Origin: an uncultured Prevotellaceae bacterium | Lineage (GTDB): Bacteria; Bacteroidota; Bacteroidia; Bacteroidales; Bacteroidaceae | Length of the DNA: 38,641 nt | NCBI GenBank assembly: GCA_900313615.1 | Contig: OMRP01000021.1 | Coordinates: 1-38,641 of the forward strand | Direction: 5' to 3' | Shown here: positions 32,645 through 38,641 of the stretch, one piece after another | How the letters are laid out: each line of letters starts with the position of its first letter | Position numbering within the stretch: the first letter of the stretch is position 1 | Program-made: the position numbers and the translations under genes | The notes under the pieces: generated by a model | The model's database searches: none | Seen by the model: the letters and a program-made list of their open reading frames with translations, nothing else | Told to the model about the DNA's origin: nothing

Positions 32645-33553
32645 TTACCAACTATGCTCCAGCAAAGTCAGTTTGGTGGCACCTGTCTGTTTTTGTCCCA
32701 TGATATCACCTGACTCTTCCACGGAAATGCTACCTACCCATCCATTATCGAGATATTCATAAGTAGCGTCTTCTTTCATCTCGGCTTTAATCTGGCCACT
32801 GTTCAAAATCAGATCTATGTTCTGGCGGACCATTTCAGCCTGCTCCTCGGGTACCTGTGACAGAATCAATTCTTTCAATTCATCCTTTGACAGGTTCAAA
32901 GAACCCGATGACTTCACTTGGTTGCCTTTGACCATGAAAAGACGATTCATCTTCATGCCCAATTGGTTCTCGTAGGAGTCTACTGTGCCAGTCATCAAGG
33001 TTTTACCATTGAGAGCGAAGATGTTGGGATTGTTTTGAAATCCATTGAGCAATGCTTCAGCGCTTACCTGCTCAAGCAGTTGCTCCTTCAATTCATCTTT
33101 GTTCGTAGCCTGCGCTAACTCTGGCATTTTGGCCAACATTTGGGTTGCGGTTTCCTCGGCTTTTCCGTTGATATGTGCGGCAAGCTCGTCTTTATTAACG
33201 ATATCTATAATCTTACCCGTTGCGTCTGTCTTCAGTTTAAAAATAACGCCATCGACAAATTGTTGGCCCATACTCATCAGTTGAACCATAATATTATCTT
33301 CAGCACCTTCCACCTTCACATCTTTCTTAACAAGGTCGATGATTGCACCGTTGGCATCAGCCTCACGCACAGTGTAATCTTCCGTGTAAGTGATTTTTAC
33401 AGTTACGGGATTTTCCGAAGTAATCGTAGTTGTGCTTTCATATCGATACAAAGCATGGTCGCCCACCTGATACTTAGGCTGGATGGTTTTCATCTGCGCC
33501 TGAATGCCAATAGCCATCATCATAAATGATAGGGCAAAAAACAGTTTCTTCAT
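32645..33553 (-). CDS. Exported DUF6263-like protein
   Basis: A 302-residue protein with a clear signal peptide (about 20 residues, ending GIQAQ). The mature region begins with a VGDHALYRYESTTTIT segment and alternates beta strands with two amphipathic helical parts (Gln/Glu/Leu-rich, about 120-170 and 230-255), ending NGWVGSISVEESGDIMGQKQTG. This layout matches Bacteroidetes DUF6263 proteins; their function is unknown. It has no TM segment or lipobox, so it is presumably periplasmic. It follows proS by 75 bases on the same strand and may share its transcript; its own terminator lies downstream. Confidence 0.8.
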   Translation of the reverse strand: MKKLFFALSFMMMAIGIQAQMKTIQPKYQVGDHALYRYESTTTITSENPVTVKITYTEDYTVREADANGAIIDLVKKDVKVEGAEDNIMVQLMSMGQQFVDGVIFKLKTDATGKIIDIVNKDELAAHINGKAEETATQMLAKMPELAQATNKDELKEQLLEQVSAEALLNGFQNNPNIFALNGKTLMTGTVDSYENQLGMKMNRLFMVKGNQVKSSGSLNLSKDELKELILSQVPEEQAEMVRQNIDLILNSGQIKAEMKEDATYEYLDNGWVGSISVEESGDIMGQKQTGATKLTLLEHSW

Positions 33554-33628
33554 TTTTAACAGATTATTTGATTATTGTGCAATTTATGTTCCAATCTTAG
33601 TCGGCCTAGCGACAACTGGCCCTTACAA

Positions 33629-35110
33629 TTAATAACTCCTGGCGATAATAACCCGGTATTTGGCGGGTTTGCCGCTCACCATATCGGTTCCGGGTGTCTG
33701 TTCCACACCAAAGGGGACACAACGAATTGTGGCCTGTGTCTCTTCTTTAATGCGTGCTTCCGTTTCAGCCGTGCCATCCCAGTGACAAAGGAAGAAGCCA
33801 CCATCTTTCACTCGGTTCTTGAATTCCTCGTAATTGTCACATTCATAGATGCGAGCATCACGATATGCTTTGGCCTTTGAGAAAATATTCTGCTGTATCT
33901 CTTCCAAGAGATTTTCAACGCGTTTCACAATACCATCAATGCTCACGGTTTCCTTTTCCAAGGTATCACGGCGCATGATTTCCAGAGTTCCATTTTCCAA
34001 ATCGCGACCACCCATGACAAGACGTACAGGAACACCTTTTAGCTCATAGTCAGCAAACTTGAATCCGGGACGTTTATTGTCGGCATCGTCATATTTCACA
34101 CTAATACCAGCACTACGCAAATCGTCAATGATTGGTTGCAGACGTGCGGTGATGGCTGCCAGTTGCTCGGGGCCTTTAGTGATGGGGATAATAACCACCT
34201 GGATAGGAGCGAGGCGCGGAGGAAGCACCAATCCGTTGTCATCACTATGAGTCATGATGAGGGCACCTATTAGGCGTGTGGAGACACCCCATGAGGTGGC
34301 CCACACCAGTTCAGGCTTATTATCTTTATTTAAATATGTAACGTCGAAAGCCTTGGCAAAGTTTTGTCCCAAGAAATGACTCGTACCGCTTTGAAGCGCT
34401 TTTCCATCCTGCATCATCGCCTCAATGGTATAGGTGTCGAGTGCACCGGCAAAACGCTCTGTTTCGCTTTTCACACCTTGAATCACGGGAACGCCCATCC
34501 ACTGCTCCGCAAATTCGGCATACACCTTCAGCATCTTCTGCGCTTCTTCTTCTGCCTCCTCACGTGTAGCATGAGCCGTATGGCCTTCTTGCCAAAGGAA
34601 TTCAGATGTGCGAAGGAAAGGACGAGTGCGCATCTCCCAACGCATCACATTACACCATTGGTTACACATCAATGGAAGATCACGCCAACTGTGAATCCAA
34701 TTTTTGTAGGTATTCCATATGATTGTTTCCGAAGTGGGACGGATGATGAGTTCTTCTTCCAGCTTAGCAGCAGGGTCAACCTCCACACCGCTCTTGTCTT
34801 CCTTGGCACGTAGACGATAGTGTGTAACAACGGCTGCTTCTTTTGCAAACCCTTCCACATGCTCGGCTTCACGACTGAGAAACGATTTCGGTATCAACAG
34901 TGGGAAATAAGCATTTTGAGCACCTGTGGCCTTGAACATCTTGTCCAATTGATGTTGCATTTTCTCCCAGATGGCATAACCATAGGGTTTGATGACCATG
35001 CAACCACGCACAGCACTCTGTTCGGCCAAATCAGCCTTTACTACCAAATCGTTGTACCACTGACTGTAATTGTCAGCTCTCTTCGTCAAATCTTTCAATT
35101 CTTTTGCCAT
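33629..35110 (-). CDS. proS: Prolyl-tRNA synthetase (archaeal/eukaryotic-like type)
   Basis: A 493-residue class II aminoacyl-tRNA synthetase charging tRNA-Pro. Motifs: the N-terminal [36 protein letters not shown], motif 2 region [41 protein letters not shown] and the motif 3 segment [21 protein letters not shown]. The C-terminal anticodon-binding domain (PIQVVIIPI...) and the terminal zinc-binding-like extension ending VIIARSY identify the short form without the bacterial editing (INS) insert. This type is usual in Bacteroidetes. Divergent from the OmpA-like gene. Confidence 0.96.
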   Translation of the reverse strand: MAKELKDLTKRADNYSQWYNDLVVKADLAEQSAVRGCMVIKPYGYAIWEKMQHQLDKMFKATGAQNAYFPLLIPKSFLSREAEHVEGFAKEAAVVTHYRLRAKEDKSGVEVDPAAKLEEELIIRPTSETIIWNTYKNWIHSWRDLPLMCNQWCNVMRWEMRTRPFLRTSEFLWQEGHTAHATREEAEEEAQKMLKVYAEFAEQWMGVPVIQGVKSETERFAGALDTYTIEAMMQDGKALQSGTSHFLGQNFAKAFDVTYLNKDNKPELVWATSWGVSTRLIGALIMTHSDDNGLVLPPRLAPIQVVIIPITKGPEQLAAITARLQPIIDDLRSAGISVKYDDADNKRPGFKFADYELKGVPVRLVMGGRDLENGTLEIMRRDTLEKETVSIDGIVKRVENLLEEIQQNIFSKAKAYRDARIYECDNYEEFKNRVKDGGFFLCHWDGTAETEARIKEETQATIRCVPFGVEQTPGTDMVSGKPAKYRVIIARSY

Positions 35111-35171
35111 GATTCTTTCTCTTTTGCCTCCTTGAATGTCAAATAGAGAGGCTTTTCGTTAATGTCGGCTG

Positions 35172-35179
35172 CAAAATTA
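35172..35179 (-). promoter_or_regulatory. Possible -7 element for proS
   Basis: TAATTTTG on the minus strand (35179-35172) matches TAnnTTTG and would give a leader of about 55 bases. No good -33 element is seen at 19-21 bases. Confidence 0.4.
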
Positions 35180-35251
35180 GCCAAAAAAAAGGACAAACGC
35201 ACCTTTTTGACCTCTTTTGTTCAAAAAGTGATAAAAAAAAACGGAAAAATA

Positions 35252-35281
35252 GTTGTGATGTAAAAAAAAGCGTTATCTTTG
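35252..35281 (+). promoter_or_regulatory. Promoter for the OmpA-like lipoprotein
   Basis: GTTG at 35252-35255 and TATCTTTG at 35274-35281 are 18 bases apart, preceded by an A-rich stretch that could act as an UP-like element. The predicted leader is about 72 bases, long and free of obvious structure. Confidence 0.65.
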
Positions 35282-35360
35282 CAAAGAAAAGCCAAATTAT
35301 TGGCTCCAACATCGACTAATAATAACCATTTAATTCCTAAAAACTTAAAAAAACTAGATT

Positions 35361-36041
35361 ATGAAAAGAATGAAATTCGCGACAATCGCTCTGTGCGGTC
35401 TGTTAACATTAGGTAGTTGCAACCTTAGCAATGCTGTTAAAGGTGGTGGTATCGGTACACTCGCTGGCGGTCTTGCTGGTGGCGTGATTGGTAAGATTGC
35501 CGGCAACACCGCTGTTGGTGCTGCTGTTGGTGCTGCTGTTGGTGGCACTACTGGAGCTCTTATCGGTCGTCACATGGACAAGGTGAAGGCTCAAGCTGCT
35601 GCCGTGGAGAATGCCAAGGTTGAGGAAATTACCGACAACAATGGTCTCCAGGCTGTGAAAGTAACCTTCGATTCAGGTATTCTCTTCGCCACTGGTAAGT
35701 ATGACCTGAACAATGCCTCAAAGCAGTCGCTCAGCAAATTCGCTCGCGTGCTTCTCAGCGACCCGCAGCTATCTGTAGATATTCAAGGTCACACCGACAG
35801 CACCGGTTCAGACGCTATCAACAACCCACTTTCACAAAACCGCGCACAAGCAGTGGCTAGCTATCTCGTAAGCTGTGGCGTTCCCTCATCACAGTTCCAG
35901 AACGTGACAGGCTTTGGCTCACGCTATCCCGTTGCTTCCAACGCTACTGCAGCCGGCAAGCAGCAGAACCGCCGTGTAGACATCATCCTCTACGCTAGCC
36001 AGGCTATGATCGATGCCGCCAACAGTGGCAACCTCAACTAA
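35361..36041 (+). CDS. OmpA-family lipoprotein with glycine-zipper domain
   Basis: A 226-residue lipoprotein: signal with lipobox TLGSC (Cys20), a glycine-zipper membrane-associating segment rich in GG and GA pairs (about 28-70), a short coiled linker, and a C-terminal OmpA peptidoglycan-binding domain (about 95-215) with FDSGILFATGKYDL, DIQGHTDSTGSD, NNPLSQNRAQAVASYL and NRRVDIIL. It probably anchors the outer membrane to peptidoglycan. Codon choice (frequent GCT, GGT, CGT, AAC) and the strong promoter suggest high expression. Followed by its own terminator. Confidence 0.93.
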   Translation: MKRMKFATIALCGLLTLGSCNLSNAVKGGGIGTLAGGLAGGVIGKIAGNTAVGAAVGAAVGGTTGALIGRHMDKVKAQAAAVENAKVEEITDNNGLQAVKVTFDSGILFATGKYDLNNASKQSLSKFARVLLSDPQLSVDIQGHTDSTGSDAINNPLSQNRAQAVASYLVSCGVPSSQFQNVTGFGSRYPVASNATAAGKQQNRRVDIILYASQAMIDAANSGNLN

Positions 36042-36070
36042 TCTTTAGTAATTATTTATCATCTACATAG

Positions 36071-36096
36071 AGGGACGGATTTAACCATCCGTCCCT
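36071..36096 (+). terminator. Terminator of the OmpA-like gene
   Basis: Perfect 10-base stem AGGGACGGAT (36071-36080) with ATCCGTCCCT (36087-36096), loop TTAACC, then TTATTAGTCTTTGATTT. It sits 30 bases after the stop. Confidence 0.85.
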
Positions 36097-36117
36097 TTAT
36101 TAGTCTTTGATTTATTG

Positions 36118-36819
36118 ATGATTCTACGTAAGATAATAAAATGTTTAAAATGGTTGGTGGTGTTTTTCTTTTCATCCACCATCCTTACCGTTATCTTATA
36201 TAGGTTTTTGCCTGTGTATGCGACACCACTTATGGTTATCCGATGTGTACAACAGGCTGTTGATGGTGAGACGATTACATGGCACCATTCATGGACTTCA
36301 CTTGAACACATATCACCGCATCTGCCTGTTGCCGTTATGGCCAGTGAAGACCAGCGTTTCCTTAACCATCATGGTTTCGACGTTGAAGCTATCAAGAAGG
36401 CAATAGAGTACAACGAGACGCACGAAAAGAAACGTGGTGCAAGCACCATCTCCCAGCAGACAGCAAAAAACGTGTTTCTTTGGCCTGGACGTTCATGGTT
36501 GAGAAAGGGCCTGGAGGCGTATTTCACTTTTCTCATCGAGTTGTTCTGGAGTAAACAACGTATCATGGAAGTGTATCTCAACTCGATAGAGATGGGACCG
36601 GGCATTTATGGCGCTGAAGCCGTAGCCGAACAACACTTCAACAAGTCGGCGGCCGTGCTTACCAGAGAAGATTGCGCACTCATCGCCGCCACTTTGCCCA
36701 AGCCATTGGAATACAGTTCAAAAAAACCATCTGCTTATATGATAAAGCGTAGAGGTCAGATACTCCGCCAAATGAAATTCATGCCAAAGTTCCCCGCAGA
36801 TGGTGAAGATGTGAAATGA
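36118..36819 (+). CDS. mtgA: Monofunctional peptidoglycan transglycosylase MtgA
   Basis: The ATG at 36118 is preferred to the TTG one codon upstream; 233 residues. An N-terminal TM anchor (about 11-30) precedes a GT51 domain that polymerises lipid II into glycan strands. Motifs: [14 protein letters not shown] (catalytic Glu77), [39 protein letters not shown] and the later [11 protein letters not shown]-like segment. Length and order match monofunctional glycosyltransferases without the penicillin-binding domain. It starts 21 bases after the OmpA terminator, with no obvious promoter of its own, so it may be transcribed by read-through. Confidence 0.94.
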   Translation: MILRKIIKCLKWLVVFFFSSTILTVILYRFLPVYATPLMVIRCVQQAVDGETITWHHSWTSLEHISPHLPVAVMASEDQRFLNHHGFDVEAIKKAIEYNETHEKKRGASTISQQTAKNVFLWPGRSWLRKGLEAYFTFLIELFWSKQRIMEVYLNSIEMGPGIYGAEAVAEQHFNKSAAVLTREDCALIAATLPKPLEYSSKKPSAYMIKRRGQILRQMKFMPKFPADGEDVK

Positions 36820-36832
36820 TGGCCTATGCATC

Positions 36833-36864
36833 CTTGGTGATTTGGAGAAAAAACATTATCTTTG
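36833..36864 (+). promoter_or_regulatory. Promoter for the TPR-CHAT gene
   Basis: CTTG at 36833-36836 and TATCTTTG at 36857-36864 with 20-base spacing. The predicted leader is about 23 bases before the ATG at 36894. Confidence 0.65.
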
Positions 36865-36893
36865 CAGATGGACACAAAAGACCACTTTGAAAC

Positions 36894-38641
36894 ATGAAAA
36901 AAATATTCTTACTCCTTGCTTTTTTATATTCCGTTTCCCTTCATGCACAAACCGATGACCAAATTGTGGAATGGGTACAAAGAGGACAGGCGGCTGAGGA
37001 AGCTGGCCATTATAAGGATGCCATTCACTATCTTGAATTGGTTAGGGATGGGTATGGTGCTCGCTTTGGGCGAAATGATGACACCTACCTCAGTATTATG
37101 GAAAAACTTTCGACATGGTATGCCCAATTGGGATACTATCCGAAAGCTGTTGAGAGAAAGGAGGAAATTGTCAATCTTATACGTCAGCAGTCTGGCACCA
37201 ACAATGCAATATATGCTACACAACTGGGGTTCTTGGCCAATTACCACTCCCAAGCTGGCAATAACGACAAAGCCATCGAACTAGGCGGCCAGGCTATTGA
37301 CATCGCACGCAACGCCCTAGGCACTGACAATAACATCTACGCCGCATTAGTCAGCAATATGGCTGTCTACAACGACCGCAACAACAATTTTGCAAAAGCG
37401 TTGGAGTTAGAAGGCGAAGCAATAAGAATCAAGCGGAAACTAGTGGGGAAGAAACACGATGACTATGCGCTATCGCTCAATAACATGGCATTGTATAATT
37501 CTCATATTGGCAATTACGACAGAGCAGTGGAACTGGGTATGATGGCGTATAACATTTTCAAGGATAAATACGGAGAAAACAGCGTCAAATGTGCCACTAC
37601 ACTTGACAACATTGGCACTTATTTCTCCCATTTGCACCAGGATGAGACGGCCATACAGATAGGAACCAAAGCGACGAATATATATAAATCGGTAGTAGGA
37701 GACCACCATCCCGACTATGCCGCGGCACTCAACAACCTTGCACATTATTACGCCAAAATAGGTAATTTTCAGCATGCCATCGAACTCGAGTCTGAGGCTA
37801 TCAACATCCAAATGGAAACATTGGGAGTAAAACATCCTGCCGTGGCAACAACACTGGATAATTCCGCAGGATATTATGCCAACTTGGGACTACATGACAA
37901 GGCGGTAGAGATGGGTGAATTGGCCGTCCAAGTCTACAAAAGTGTATATGGAGAGAAACATCCCGATTATGCCTTGTCTCTGAGCAACCTCTCTTTCTAT
38001 GAAGCAATGAAAGGAAACAGCAAGGCTGGTCTAAAGTATTTTCAGGAGAGCGTTGCCATACTCCAAGAAAACACACTTCAACAATTCATCAGTTTATCAG
38101 CCAGTAGACGCACCAATTTCTGGAATAAATATTCTTTCTATTTCACTGATATTTATCCTTCACTTGCCTATCTAGCAGGGATAGCCACAGGCCCTGACCT
38201 TTATGACAAATCATGTCTCTTTGCAAAAGGTCTGCTTCTCTCTACTGAAATGGAGTTGAGACGGCTCATCCAGGAGAGTGGGGATGCTGAAGCCTTACAG
38301 ATGATGGAAACGCTGCAGAACGGACAACGGCAACTGCAATCACTCTATGCCATTCCTTCAGACCAGCGCAATGTCAACGTCGATTCTATGGCAAGGGTGG
38401 TGAACAGACAGGAGCGCTTGCTGATGAAACGGTCGCAAGCGTTTGGCAATTTCACCAATAGGCTTTGTTCCACATGGCAAGATGTGCAACGTGCTCTCAA
38501 GTCAGATGAGGTGGCAATTGAATTTCTTTCATTTGGTGTTTGGAACACAGACAAGACGATGATCGCAGCGCTTACACTACGCAAGGACGATAAAGAGCCA
38601 CAATTCATTCCCCTTTTCGAGCAGGAGCTGCTGATTCACCG
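36894..38641 (+). CDS. Secreted TPR-repeat protein with beginning of a CHAT protease domain (3' partial)
   Basis: The frame is open from ATG 36894 to the window edge, 582 codons with no stop. A signal peptide (MKKIFLLLAFLYSVSLHAQ) is followed by a helical region and then at least six kinesin-light-chain-type TPRs of about 42 residues (about 100-360; for example GNYDRAVELGMMAYNIF, GNFQHAIELESEAINI, GLHDKAVEMGELAVQVY, linked by GxxHPDYAxxLxNL). A helical linker (about 365-520) leads to NRLCSTWQDVQRALKSDE and VAIEFLSFGVWNTD (about 522-550), which match the N-terminal edge of CHAT (caspase/HetF-associated with TPRs) domains. The catalytic His/Cys lie beyond the edge and cannot be checked. Role unknown; probably a periplasmic or surface caspase-like peptidase or a degenerate relative. 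Confidence 0.85.
   Translation, partial: MKKIFLLLAFLYSVSLHAQTDDQIVEWVQRGQAAEEAGHYKDAIHYLELVRDGYGARFGRNDDTYLSIMEKLSTWYAQLGYYPKAVERKEEIVNLIRQQSGTNNAIYATQLGFLANYHSQAGNNDKAIELGGQAIDIARNALGTDNNIYAALVSNMAVYNDRNNNFAKALELEGEAIRIKRKLVGKKHDDYALSLNNMALYNSHIGNYDRAVELGMMAYNIFKDKYGENSVKCATTLDNIGTYFSHLHQDETAIQIGTKATNIYKSVVGDHHPDYAAALNNLAHYYAKIGNFQHAIELESEAINIQMETLGVKHPAVATTLDNSAGYYANLGLHDKAVEMGELAVQVYKSVYGEKHPDYALSLSNLSFYEAMKGNSKAGLKYFQESVAILQENTLQQFISLSASRRTNFWNKYSFYFTDIYPSLAYLAGIATGPDLYDKSCLFAKGLLLSTEMELRRLIQESGDAEALQMMETLQNGQRQLQSLYAIPSDQRNVNVDSMARVVNRQERLLMKRSQAFGNFTNRLCSTWQDVQRALKSDEVAIEFLSFGVWNTDKTMIAALTLRKDDKEPQFIPLFEQELLIH

Noticed and set aside
36916-37284. 122-residue plus-strand ORF
   Set aside because: It is out of frame with the TPR-CHAT gene, whose frame is open for 582 codons with clear TPR sequence and a signal peptide.

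Overview
The window looks like a chromosomal segment of a Bacteroidales bacterium, most likely Prevotellaceae. The evidence is a complete Bat (aerotolerance-type) operon, repeated promoter matches to the Bacteroidetes pattern (TTTG, about 20 bases, TAnnTTTG), a Rho factor with a very long charged N-terminal insert, an archaeal/eukaryotic-type ProRS, a DUF2027-Smr protein, tRNA genes without an encoded CCA, and many lipoprotein or secreted proteins whose signal peptides end in AQ. Species assignment is inference. I see no insertion sequence, prophage, CRISPR array or rRNA.

Layout. 1-9208 (+) is one tight transcription unit: DUF58 protein (5' end outside the window), a membrane-anchored Bat-operon protein, batA, batB, batC, a batD-batE fusion, a PAP2 phosphatase and queA. 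9281-12402 (+) holds a DUF2027-Smr gene and nadE. 12487-12775 is a compact tRNA-Ser/tRNA-Glu unit with its own promoter and a perfect-stem terminator. 12894-14257 (+) is a second PAP2 gene overlapping trmO. A GH28 glycosidase (-) is divergent from queC (+); radA (-) follows.

18267-24424 (-) is an envelope module transcribed as ECF sigma factor, putative anti-sigma factor, unrecognised secreted protein and large outer-membrane barrel protein. A GH3 lipoprotein (-) is divergent from a substrate-binding-like lipoprotein plus a large TPR protein (+). Then come rho, a DUF6263 protein and proS (all -). Last are an OmpA-like lipoprotein, mtgA and a secreted TPR-CHAT protein (all +) that runs off the right edge; its 582-codon open frame is easily missed because it has no stop in the window.

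Most genes are housekeeping (tRNA charging and modification, NAD synthesis, recombination, termination, cell-wall synthesis). The least explained parts are: (i) an octamer tandem repeat (RRGTAAAA)n found at all three tail-to-tail gene junctions, starting at or within a stop codon, with a G-poor, pyrimidine-rich opposite strand; (ii) the truncated secreted TPR-CHAT gene; (iii) the sigma/anti-sigma/secreted/barrel module; (iv) the orphan binding-protein lipoprotein paired with a TPR protein; (v) the BatD-BatE fusion and the low-complexity BatC tail.
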